DNA of 64,000 bases from Planctomycetota bacterium (GTDB taxonomy: Bacteria > Planctomycetota > PUPC01 > JACPCR01), in assembly GCA_030740295.1 (NCBI GenBank), contig JASLXP010001100.1, forward strand, positions 1 through 64,000, in the 5' to 3' direction. Below are positions 9,296-17,340 of this stretch, piece after piece. Each line of letters opens with the position of its first letter. Position 1 is the first letter of the stretch. A program made the translations under genes and the position numbers. The notes under the pieces are model-generated. The model made no database searches. It worked only from the letters and a program-made list of their open reading frames with translations, and was not told the origin of the DNA.

Positions 9296-9646
9296 TCAGT
9301 CGAGCAATTCCTCGACCTTTTCCGCGGGGCGGGCAATGACGGCTCTATCGCCCTGCACGCAGATGGGTCGGATCATGACTTCAGGGTGTTCTGCCAGAAG
9401 GCCGATCAGGGCGTCAGGGGTGTTATAGACGTTTATGTCCAGGCCCAGATTGCCAAAGGCGCCCGGGTGCAACATCTCCTTTGGTTCGACCTGGAGCAGA
9501 TCGAGGAATTGCCGCAGTTGTTCTTCGCTTAAGGGAGTCTGCAAGTATTCGATAACGTCGAACTCGACGTTGCGGTCGCGCAGGATATCCAACGCACCCC
9601 GCGATTTGCTTCAGTTGGGGTTGTGGTAGACGGTGATCTTGGCCAT
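9296..9646 (-). CDS. ArsC/YfgD-family protein with UGA (probable selenocysteine) at the catalytic Cys position
   Basis: An ATG at 9646 preceded by AAGGAG six bases upstream opens a 116-residue frame interrupted once, by TGA at 9611-9613 (codon 12). Reading it as U gives HNPN-U-SKSR, where the ArsC/YfgD family has HNPxCSKSR with the catalytic cysteine. Downstream the family pattern is intact: VIEYLQTPLSEEQL, a LGLDINVYN segment, then the MIRPICV...RAVIARP block near residues 90-105 that ends these thioredoxin-fold proteins. Length equals the normal family length. A SECIS-like hairpin follows the TGA (separate entry). Automated calling would start at the downstream TTG (9592) and lose the active site. 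Known family members reduce arsenate or act as thiol-disulfide enzymes; the role here is unknown. The alternative is a nonsense mutation of a Cys codon. Confidence 0.8.
9572..9602 (-). promoter_or_regulatory. SECIS-like hairpin downstream of the in-frame UGA
   Basis: Counting from the base after the UGA, bases 9-12 (GCGG) pair with 36-39 (CCGC) and 15-18 (UGCG) with 31-34 (CGCG), separated by a 2x1 internal loop. The 12-base apical loop carries GG at bases 21-22. Bacterial SECIS elements are stem-loops shortly after UGA with a GG-containing apical loop roughly 16-37 bases downstream, so position and loop fit. Folding was done by eye. Confidence 0.5.
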
Positions 9647-9768
9647 TGATTTCTCCTTGTTGAAGTAAAAACAAAGTTTGCGTTTTCAGGATAAGAAACG
9701 CCTGAGGGGCAATGTTCGTTCCTGGCCGATACTCGATCAATCGGAAATCGTGTTCGCCACGGGCATCT

Positions 9769-11676
9769 TTATTTGCTCTTGCCTTCCACTTCCTTTTCGT
9801 GCTCGACAACGAACGCTTTGGCCTCGAACAGAAGCCGCCTCTGGTCTTCTGCTTTCATTGCCCGATGGAGTATGCCGCGCTCGCGGCGATCGAGGGCGGC
9901 GGCCTGGGGTTTTTCGCCGGTGTAGGCTTCGTACAGGTCTTCCAGGGTCCAATCATCGCTGCGCTGTGTGGCAAACGGGATATCCGTGTGATCCGAAGTC
10001 TTGAGATTGGCCAATGGGTTCCGTCCCCAGGCATAACGGAAGTGAACCGGTTCGGGGACTAAGGGACTGGCAAGAACAAGAATCCTGCGGTCGTGCTGGG
10101 GCCGGTTATGGCGGTCTTTGCCTTTTACAAAGTACGCGGCCTTCGCCGGCTGGAATTTTTTGTCCTCACCAGCGATGGCAAAACCCAGGATCGGTCCATC
10201 GTGATAGGGGCCGGTCCAGCCGTTCATTTTGAGATGTATGGCGCCATCCACGATCTTCATCTCTTCATAGGTGGGCGGCTCCCACTTGATGTCGCGGCTC
10301 ATGCCGTATTGCGTTGCCAGGGCCCACTTGGCGATGCGTTCACCTACCGGGATTTTTATCTGGGGATGGTACCAGGAGCGGCGCTGGTCAAAGCTGCTGG
10401 CAAAGCCGATGTTCTGGTCACCGGCGTTCTTGAAATCAAGGAAGATCCTGTACTGCACTTCGCGGATATAGATGCCGTCGTTGAACATGTACGATACGTA
10501 GTCATCGACGTCCTGCGGTTTGCCGGCCGTGCACAGCGAGATGATGCCGAAGGGCATCGCGGGGTCATTAAAGGCCGCCCGCCAGGCGGTGATCATCCTG
10601 CTGAAGACCTGGTAGTACATGTTGTAGCCCTGCGTCCCGGAGCCGAGGGCATTGTTGTAGCCCTGGTGAAAGATAGCGCCCTTGACGGGTATGCCGGCGA
10701 TAGGAGCAATGATGCTGGCATAGCAGTTGCCCGGCCTGTTCTGATCCATCGCGGGGCCGGGACGCAGATCGGACGGCGCTTTCCTGTTGGCTGGAATTTC
10801 CCTCCCATCTTTCTTCATCCTCGCGACCCAGGCGTGATGGCGCTTGATCCTCTCTTCAAGGTCCTGCTTTGGATCAAATGCAGCCACCTTGTCGTCCCAG
10901 CTCTGCAGGAGGGACTGGACTTCGGGGGTACCGATTTCATCCAATACCAAACGAGGCGTCCAGGTCTCAACAGTCGTGCCACCACGTGAGACGTCAATCA
11001 CGCCGATCGGAATCTGGGTGGCCATATGAATGCGGCGAGCGAACACATAGCCCATCCCGGACAACTTTCGCACGGTCTGGGGAGTGCAGGTTTCCCAGTA
11101 GCCTTCCTTCATGTGCCTCTTGAACCAGCCGCTCCACTTGTAGTGGCGGGGGAACGCCTTCCTGTGGTCAGCTCCATTCAGTTGCGGGATGGTGATGTGA
11201 CGAATGTTGGGAAAGTTGGCCGACACAATCTCGAGGCGTCCGTTATCAAGTTTGGCCAGCTCGAACTCCATGTTGCTCTGCCCGCCGAGCACCCAGAGGT
11301 CGCCCACGAGAATGTTGTCGAGGGTGAGCTTCCTGCTCTTGCCTTCAATCGACATGGTCTGCGGCTTGGAGTTGGCCTCCATGGCCGCCAGGGTGACTTT
11401 CCAGGCGCGGTCGTCAGCGGCTGTGGCCTTGTGCGTCTGTCCGCCGAATGAGACGGTGATCGTTTCGCCGGGAGCGGCCCAACCCCAGACCGGGACCGGT
11501 TTGCCGCGCTGCAGCACCATTCCTGCCTGGAAGATGTTGTGGACGCACAACTCTTTGCCGATTGCCGGAACATCAGTGAAGTTCTCGCCACGTACCAGTT
11601 CCGGTTTCTCCTCGGCGATGCCGCAGGCCGCGGCCGTCAGCGCGGCCAGTACGGTGATTAGAACCATATTCTTCAC
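9769..11676 (-). CDS. Sialate O-acetylesterase-type (SASA) carbohydrate esterase
   Basis: A 635-residue protein starting at GTG, with GAGGAG about 10 bases upstream and a signal peptide (VLITVLAALTAAACGIA). The opening beta-domain (LCVHNIFQAGMVLQRGKPVPVWG) and GDLWVLGGQSNMEF with nucleophile Ser near residue 134 are classic for the SASA family. Further matches are IGVIDVSRGGTTVETWTP, the FHQGYNNA block, and a C-terminal D-x-x-x-x-x-x-H-P (DQRRSWYHP) followed by PVGERIAKWAL, which supplies the catalytic His. Such enzymes remove acetyl groups from sialic acids or from acetylated pectin/xylan. With PL4 and PL26-like lyases nearby, deacetylation of a rhamnogalacturonan-like polymer is the more likely role. 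Probably periplasmic or secreted. Confidence 0.85.
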   Translation of the reverse strand: MKNMVLITVLAALTAAACGIAEEKPELVRGENFTDVPAIGKELCVHNIFQAGMVLQRGKPVPVWGWAAPGETITVSFGGQTHKATAADDRAWKVTLAAMEANSKPQTMSIEGKSRKLTLDNILVGDLWVLGGQSNMEFELAKLDNGRLEIVSANFPNIRHITIPQLNGADHRKAFPRHYKWSGWFKRHMKEGYWETCTPQTVRKLSGMGYVFARRIHMATQIPIGVIDVSRGGTTVETWTPRLVLDEIGTPEVQSLLQSWDDKVAAFDPKQDLEERIKRHHAWVARMKKDGREIPANRKAPSDLRPGPAMDQNRPGNCYASIIAPIAGIPVKGAIFHQGYNNALGSGTQGYNMYYQVFSRMITAWRAAFNDPAMPFGIISLCTAGKPQDVDDYVSYMFNDGIYIREVQYRIFLDFKNAGDQNIGFASSFDQRRSWYHPQIKIPVGERIAKWALATQYGMSRDIKWEPPTYEEMKIVDGAIHLKMNGWTGPYHDGPILGFAIAGEDKKFQPAKAAYFVKGKDRHNRPQHDRRILVLASPLVPEPVHFRYAWGRNPLANLKTSDHTDIPFATQRSDDWTLEDLYEAYTGEKPQAAALDRRERGILHRAMKAEDQRRLLFEAKAFVVEHEKEVEGKSK

Positions 11677-11715
11677 TTTGAGTACTCCTCGTAGCTGCGG
11701 CGAGCCGCCGCTACG

Positions 11716-14700
11716 TTATGGGGTGACATGCTTCGCCATGAATATCCGGTAGTCGTGATATGGGATGTGAATCGGGCCGTAGGTGTTTTCGGAAATGCGA
11801 GTGACGATGTCGCCGGATTCGATGTCCATGAGGACGGTCGAATTGCCGCTGTCGCTGGCGATTTTTTGCCACCAGTCGGTGAGGGATTCGTGCACCTTGG
11901 TCTGACCTAACACTTCTTTTCCTTTCAAGGTATTCGGGCCGCAGAGGAGGCGCTCTTCGTCGAGCAGGTGCAGGGGCAGCTCGACCGGATCGAAGCTTTC
12001 GTTCATCACGACGATCAGTGCATGGTAGCCGTTGCCTTCGGGTAACGAGCGGCGATAGGCGCTCACATAGACCTCGCTTTCCGATGATGGTTTGTCGCCG
12101 ATCTTGATGGTTTGCTGGTTGCGCCAGTAGGGGAGCTTTTCGATGTTGTTTTCGTCGAAGTAGCCGAATTTGGTGAGGGCAGTCAGCAGACGGTTGACGT
12201 CTTCTTTGTGGTAGATGATGCCGTGCGGGCCGACGGGTGTGACGCCGATATCGTGCAAGAGTGCGCGGCCGATGATTTGGCGGTCGAGGCGTTTGTCGTC
12301 GCCGTATTCAGCGTGGGTGGCGTCAGCCATGTGCGCGGTGGCGAGCCCGGAATGGCTCTGCGAGAGATAGCGGTACACCGAGATCGGAAACTGTGTGACC
12401 ATGTCGACCTCGAAGGCGCGATGCTCGGCGCCGGCGCCTTCGACCAGGAAGCTGCTCCACCAGAAGGATTCGAGCATGGTCGCTTCGTTGTTTGTCCATG
12501 CCTGGTGGCGGTTGGGGACGTTGTTGATTTTGTGGATGCGGGCGAGGCGTTTGTAGTGGTCGCGCTGGTGGCGGGTGAGGTAGCCGTTCGTCCAGGGCAG
12601 GTGGGTTTTATTGTTCTGCTGCTCCCTGGGAAGGATGTAGCCGTTACCCATGGCGAGGTTGTCCGTCCAGCCAAATCCGATCGGCCAGTATTCGTCCATG
12701 TGCCAGCCGATGCGGCGTCCGACCCGAATCTGGCGCTCGAAGAGATAGGTGGCCTTGTCTTCCCACATGCGGTCAACGTTGGGGGCTTCGACAGAGAAAC
12801 CCATCTGAGCGTTGCGCCATTTGCCGTAACGCATGAAGGGCGGATCGTCTTTGCGCCAGGTGTGTGCTTGCTCGTAGGGCAGGTCGGCGGGCGCCTGCGA
12901 TGCTTGTCGCCAATGTCGCTTGAGATATTCCTCTGAAAGATCGTAAGGCTCGACCCAATAGCCCGCGGCCCACGAATGGCCGAGCGTGTAGTACCAGGCG
13001 TTGGAGCGGAAATTCTTGGGCTTGTTCTTGGCAGGGTGGGTGAGGATGGTAAACGGGATCGTGCGGCGGCCTTTGACTTCGGCGGTGTGATTGACGAACT
13101 GCACCCGCATAGTCGCTTTGCCGGCCGCGTCGCGTTCGATTTGGATGGTCGAGCCCTCGGCGTCGAACATCCAGCCTTCGGAGCTGTCGCAGTAAAAGGT
13201 GAAACCGCGGTCGCCGCTGCCGAACCAGAACCATGGCACGAACCGTCCGTAGGTAAGTTCGCGCATGGCTTTTTTGCTGTCCCAGACGATGCCTTCGCCG
13301 TCGGGGAGTGTGCACTCCCAGGCATCGGCTGCGGCCATGCTGCCTTTGCCTGTCTCGGAGAAGGCGATATCGACGAGTCCGTCGACGGGCATGACCATCT
13401 CGAGCAGATCGATCTTTGCCGGCTGGTCGGAGCCGTAATCGAGCGTGAAGTGGATCGAGCCGTCGCAGTCGTAGCGGGAGACGAGCTTTGCGGGCAGCGG
13501 GCCGAATTTCATCTCTGATGTATAGACGGTCTCGCTCTTGCCGGGCCGGGTGATGGATGCGGCTTTGGTGATCGAAGCGTTCACGCGTTTGCCGTCGATG
13601 ACGGCTTCGAGCCGCATGGGTGAACGGAGCTGCGGGCCGCGGCCGATTTCGAGGAGTTCGCCTTCTTTCCACAAAACCCTTGCGCCAATCTTGCGCTTCT
13701 CCAGTGGAATCTCGCGCCAGTCGGGCTTGATGACAATCTGGCCGGGCATGCCCTGCGGTGTGATGGCGAAGCGATGCTTGACCGTCTCCAGGTTGGTGGC
13801 ATTGGCCTTGATGGGCTCGAAGGGCTCCCAGACCTCGTCGCCGAGTCCGAGTTTGTTGTTCTTCCAGGGGCCGCCCTGGTATTTGAAAGGCTTGAGGTCT
13901 TTCTCGCCGACAATGCGTTTGTTCTCATCGAATAGGAGGATGGTGGCCTTGTACTTTTCCTCCTCGACGAACTCGGGCACATCGGCGAGTAGTATGGCAA
14001 AGACATCGTTGAACGGCCGCGTGATTTCCTTGACGACCGTCTCTTCCGGGTCGTCTTTCATGATGATGAGCTTGGCCTCTTTGGCGCGCTTGGACTGGTC
14101 GCTGCCGCCATCGATGCCGACGTCGATGACCACGAAGACACGCTTGTCGTAGTGCGAGAGCTGCATGCGGGCGTCGAACTCCGTGCGCTCCGGCCGGGCC
14201 TTTTTCAACATCGTCGGGAGAATCTGGGTGTAGGGCACGCCGCCGGTCTGCCTGACCGGTTTGCCGGTATTCGGATCGACGATGGGTTTATTGTCGTCGC
14301 CTACCCGGTAGACCGTGATGCCGTGGTCTCGTTGCAGGTTTTCGTATTCCATTTCGCCGCCGTGGCGGGAATGAAATCGCATGAGCCTCGCCCGAAAGAG
14401 GAGTTTCGCCGGCCGGCCCGCGCTGCGGACATCGAACCACAGGACGTTGCCGTTCTTGGTGATGCCGGGGAACGCTTTGCGCAGGCGAATCTTGCGCGAC
14501 TCGCCGGGTGTGAGCTCGAGGATGCCCTTGTTGAGGTCGGGCGCATCATAGCTGGAGTAGATGAGGCCGCGGGTACTCTCGACGAAAAAGCCGAGCCGCA
14601 TGGTCTGCGAGCGGGTAGCGTGATTCTTGACCGTGAAGCGGACATCGATGACGTCGTCCTGGATGGGGCCGAGGTCGTTGCACTGAAAGGCCACTGCCTG

Positions 14701-15501
14701 CGAATCAAAAATGAGTTGCCCCTTGGTGGTGTTCCACTGGTGCTGATCGAAGACATGCGTGAGCGGCAGACCCGAACCGCCGAGACCGGGGTGCACCCAG
14801 AATCGATACTTTGTGCCATCGGGGGGAGGCGTCACGACAACAGGCTGACCGTTCTTGTCTTTGCCTGCGTAGTCGAGCACGACGAACGATTTGAACGGCA
14901 CGCTGAATTCCATCCCCCACGCCTTCTCATCGACATGTGACCGGATGACCGATTTTGAAAGGTAGGTCATGTCGAACTGCCCACGGCGAGACCAGGTCCA
15001 GTCACAGACAGTGTTGAGCGAATTCACATCGAAGCGAATCAGCCCCATCTGAAAGCCGCGGGCCGGGTCGTGGTAAGGCCGCAGCTCGAACTCGATATGG
15101 TCGTCCCACAACACCCCGTAGAGCGGATGGTTCAGCACATTCGGAAACCGCCCCCTCGACCGCAGCCACGAGCCCTCCGGATAGACCGGGTAGGTGATGA
15201 AGCCGTAAAGCTTCTCGCGGTCAAACATCAGGTAGACATTATTCTGCGTCTCCTTCGGAGCAAGGAAATTAAACGCCCCGCCACCGATGTCATACCAGAA
15301 CCCCGTAAACGCCGAAGCATCCTCCCATTCCTTCGGCGACATCTTGCCATCGATGGTGGGCGGTTTTTGTGTCGGCGGAACGCGAATCAGCGCGGCATCG
15401 ACGGTAGCGGCTTTGCCGTAGGAGGTGGGGTGCTCCTGGGCCGGCAGATACCCAACCAGCACGAAAAGAGCGGAGAGCAAAATAGCAGGAGCGTTCCACA
15501 T
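11716..15501 (-). CDS. Large secreted CBM9-like / putative glycoside hydrolase (DUF6067-like)
   Basis: A 1261-residue protein with a signal peptide (AILLSALFVLVGYLPAQ). Residues ~45-250 resemble a CBM9-type domain: PPTIDGKMSPKEWEDA, then LMFDREKLYGFITYP and DDHIEFELRPY. A long beta-rich middle follows. The last third has aromatic, His/Asp-rich segments such as WYYTLGHSWAAGYW and GWHMDEYWPIGFGWTDN, reminiscent of GH123/DUF6067-type TIM barrels. The large size and CBM9-like N-terminus suggest a polysaccharide-binding hydrolase. I cannot name the catalytic residues. It lies 39 bases from the SASA esterase gene on the same strand, so the two are probably co-transcribed. Confidence 0.65.
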   Translation of the reverse strand: MWNAPAILLSALFVLVGYLPAQEHPTSYGKAATVDAALIRVPPTQKPPTIDGKMSPKEWEDASAFTGFWYDIGGGAFNFLAPKETQNNVYLMFDREKLYGFITYPVYPEGSWLRSRGRFPNVLNHPLYGVLWDDHIEFELRPYHDPARGFQMGLIRFDVNSLNTVCDWTWSRRGQFDMTYLSKSVIRSHVDEKAWGMEFSVPFKSFVVLDYAGKDKNGQPVVVTPPPDGTKYRFWVHPGLGGSGLPLTHVFDQHQWNTTKGQLIFDSQAVAFQCNDLGPIQDDVIDVRFTVKNHATRSQTMRLGFFVESTRGLIYSSYDAPDLNKGILELTPGESRKIRLRKAFPGITKNGNVLWFDVRSAGRPAKLLFRARLMRFHSRHGGEMEYENLQRDHGITVYRVGDDNKPIVDPNTGKPVRQTGGVPYTQILPTMLKKARPERTEFDARMQLSHYDKRVFVVIDVGIDGGSDQSKRAKEAKLIIMKDDPEETVVKEITRPFNDVFAILLADVPEFVEEEKYKATILLFDENKRIVGEKDLKPFKYQGGPWKNNKLGLGDEVWEPFEPIKANATNLETVKHRFAITPQGMPGQIVIKPDWREIPLEKRKIGARVLWKEGELLEIGRGPQLRSPMRLEAVIDGKRVNASITKAASITRPGKSETVYTSEMKFGPLPAKLVSRYDCDGSIHFTLDYGSDQPAKIDLLEMVMPVDGLVDIAFSETGKGSMAAADAWECTLPDGEGIVWDSKKAMRELTYGRFVPWFWFGSGDRGFTFYCDSSEGWMFDAEGSTIQIERDAAGKATMRVQFVNHTAEVKGRRTIPFTILTHPAKNKPKNFRSNAWYYTLGHSWAAGYWVEPYDLSEEYLKRHWRQASQAPADLPYEQAHTWRKDDPPFMRYGKWRNAQMGFSVEAPNVDRMWEDKATYLFERQIRVGRRIGWHMDEYWPIGFGWTDNLAMGNGYILPREQQNNKTHLPWTNGYLTRHQRDHYKRLARIHKINNVPNRHQAWTNNEATMLESFWWSSFLVEGAGAEHRAFEVDMVTQFPISVYRYLSQSHSGLATAHMADATHAEYGDDKRLDRQIIGRALLHDIGVTPVGPHGIIYHKEDVNRLLTALTKFGYFDENNIEKLPYWRNQQTIKIGDKPSSESEVYVSAYRRSLPEGNGYHALIVVMNESFDPVELPLHLLDEERLLCGPNTLKGKEVLGQTKVHESLTDWWQKIASDSGNSTVLMDIESGDIVTRISENTYGPIHIPYHDYRIFMAKHVTP

Positions 15502-15757
15502 GTGGAGGTTCAGTCACCTTTGAAAGTATTCGAAGATTCTATTCTTCTGGTATGCGCCTTGCCTCACACTAACGCAGATGTGAATAGCCCCTCTGCTGTA
15601 GCTCGCTCTTCCGGCGCACGAATGGTCATGCTGCTTTCTACAGCGCTAGCACGCGCAGAGGCCCTTTGACGATTGGGCCGTCCCTCCTGGCTTTTTCCGT
15701 GAATATTCCATACCGTACTGCCGAACGTGCACTGCTACCGCCCCAGGAGGTCCAATT

Positions 15758-16123
15758 ATGTCATTCGGTGGAGGACTGTTTCATCATCATTCCCTGGACA
15801 AGGCTGCGAGAGCAGATGCCCGATCGGCCTCAACCGACGCGAGAAAGGCCAAGACCGAGGTCCAGTTTCTTGAATCCGAAATCGAGCGGCTCCTCATGAT
15901 CACGGAGGCGCTCTGGTCAGTTCTGAAAGAACAACACGATTACGATGACGACGAGTTGGTCCGCCGCGTGGCGGATATCGATCTGCGGGACGGTCGCCTG
16001 GACGGCCGTGTGGCGAAGTCAGAGCCGATCAGTTGCCGGAACTGCGGAAAGAAACTGGGAAAACGCCGTGCGACTTGCTTCTATTGCGGGTCGGCAGTTG
16101 CGTCCAATCTATTTGAGCGGTGA
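15758..16123 (+). CDS. Small coiled-coil zinc-ribbon protein
   Basis: A 121-residue protein with a strong ribosome binding site (AGGAGG, 7 bases before ATG). The first ~75 residues are charged and helical, probably a coiled coil (KAKTEVQFLESEIERLLMI). The C-terminus has a zinc ribbon with two CxxC knuckles, CRNCGKK and CFYCGSA. The N-terminus carries a Gly/His patch (GGGLFHHHS). I do not recognise a named family; similar small proteins are commonly annotated as zinc-ribbon hypotheticals. It precedes the peroxiredoxin gene on the same strand, but a decayed gene fragment lies between them. Confidence 0.75.
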   Translation: MSFGGGLFHHHSLDKAARADARSASTDARKAKTEVQFLESEIERLLMITEALWSVLKEQHDYDDDELVRRVADIDLRDGRLDGRVAKSEPISCRNCGKKLGKRRATCFYCGSAVASNLFER

Positions 16124-16199
16124 CGCTCATCACGGTCGAGGCTGAGTTCGAGAGGCATCCGTTGCGGGTCACGACATGAAGGCCCCCCGCATCGTCTTC

Positions 16200-16365
16200 G
16201 CCCACGGCCTGCAACATCCATTGGGTGCGACTGACCATACGATTGGGTGGGAAAGTTGGCGTCAAGCTTCGGTACCGTGATGGCTATCTGCGTGGTTCTG
16301 GTCGCGCGTTCGCCAAGGTCAACTCCTCCTCGACAGTTCGGTACAAATGCCTGTTTTAGATCGAG
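16200..16365 (-). pseudogene. Decayed fragment of a paralogue of the CBM9/TIM-barrel gene at 20718-24470
   Basis: On the minus strand this stretch aligns closely with bases ~21480-21640, inside the intact large gene. Recognisable matches are LDLK-AFVPN, GGVDLG-RAT, KLDANFP and NRMVSRTxWML. A one-base insertion in the FPPNR region shifts the frame and no flanking coding sequence remains. It is therefore a remnant of a duplicated or transferred paralogue rather than a gene. The remainder of the 16124-16551 gap shows nothing else recognisable. Confidence 0.8.
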
Positions 16366-16551
16366 GCAGACATGCTCGGGTTGCTGCCTGATGAAAAGGA
16401 TTTGATTTGAGGGGTAAGAACGTGCGATGATTCATCGTATCCACAAGCCTGCACGCTATTGCAACCACGTGCGGCTCGTTTGCGCGCTTCTGAAGAAACG
16501 TTGAGACGTTCTGCAGATTCATTTCAAACCCATTTAGAGGAGGACGGTATA

Positions 16552-17136
16552 ATGCCGGCACAAGTTCAGAATGAAGCCCCGGATTTCACTTCTACCGCTG
16601 TAATCGGTCAGGAATTCAAAGAGATCAGCCTCTCCGATTATCGCGGGAAGTACGTGGTCCTGTTTTTCTATCCCCTGGATTTTACGTTTGTTTGCCCCAC
16701 AGAGCTGATCGCCTTCAGCGACCGCATCAATGATTTCAGGGAGCGCGGCGCCGAGGTGCTCGCGGTTTCCGTGGACAGCCAGTTTTCCCACCTGGCCTGG
16801 CAGAATTCGCCCAGAAACGAGGGCGGATTGGGAGGCGTGGAGTACCCCATCGTTGCCGATATCACGAAATCAATCGGCCGGGACTATGGAGTCCTGCTCG
16901 AAGAAGATGGCATAGCACTGCGAGGGCTGTTCCTCATCGACCGTGAGGGCATCGTTCGGCACATCACGATCAACGATCTTCCTCTCGGCAGGAGCGTAGG
17001 CGAGGCGCTCCGCCTTCTCGATGCGTTGCAGTTCTTCGAAGAAAATGGCGAGGTCTGCCCGGCCAACTGGACTCCCGGTGATGCCACCATCAAGCCAGAC
17101 CCCGAAGGCTCCCAGGAATTCTTCAAGAACTCCTGA
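16552..17136 (+). CDS. 2-Cys peroxiredoxin (AhpC/Prx1-like)
   Basis: A 194-residue protein. The start is set by GAGGAGG about 8 bases before the ATG. The peroxidatic motif [10 protein letters not shown] places the peroxidatic cysteine at residue 48 with Thr45. The resolving cysteine lies in GEVCPANW near residue 169. FYPLDFT, the [12 protein letters not shown] block and the [15 protein letters not shown] block are all typical of AhpC/Prx1 enzymes, which reduce hydrogen and organic peroxides using thioredoxin or AhpF-type donors. It is cytoplasmic. No reductase gene is adjacent. A long perfect hairpin follows the stop codon. Confidence 0.95.
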   Translation: MPAQVQNEAPDFTSTAVIGQEFKEISLSDYRGKYVVLFFYPLDFTFVCPTELIAFSDRINDFRERGAEVLAVSVDSQFSHLAWQNSPRNEGGLGGVEYPIVADITKSIGRDYGVLLEEDGIALRGLFLIDREGIVRHITINDLPLGRSVGEALRLLDALQFFEENGEVCPANWTPGDATIKPDPEGSQEFFKNS

Positions 17137-17149
17137 CCCGTCTCAGACA

Positions 17150-17185
17150 GCGCGTCTGCCCGGCCAGCCAGTCGGGCAGACGCGC
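17150..17185 (+). terminator. Perfect 13-bp hairpin after the peroxiredoxin gene
   Basis: GCGCGTCTGCCCG (17150-17162) and its exact complement (17173-17185) flank a 10-base loop, starting 13 bases after the stop codon. The stem is GC-rich, but no T-run follows it on the + strand. It could be a terminator or an mRNA 3'-end stabiliser. Confidence 0.6.
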
Positions 17186-17340
17186 GACTCATTATGATAA
17201 GGAACCGGCCTGCCCTCGGGAAACTTGGATGCGTTCGCGCAGGTCATCAGCCGTGTGGCGGGGAGCGATGGGGTGGCATTCCTGCCAATGCACGCGGGCA
17301 TTCCCGAAGGCTGATTCTGCGAACCTGAGGAAAATGCCAC

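Noticed and set aside
9611..9613. Interpretation of the TGA as a simple pseudogene stop
   Set aside because: The stop falls exactly on the catalytic Cys codon, the rest of the frame is intact, and a SECIS-like hairpin follows; kept only as the alternative explanation.
9423..9809. 128-codon minus-strand frame overlapping the ArsC-like gene
   Set aside because: It is in another frame and contains no family motif; it arises only because the true frame is interrupted by TGA.
12112..14940. Several long plus-strand frames
   Set aside because: Antisense shadows of the 1261-residue minus-strand gene caused by high GC codon use.
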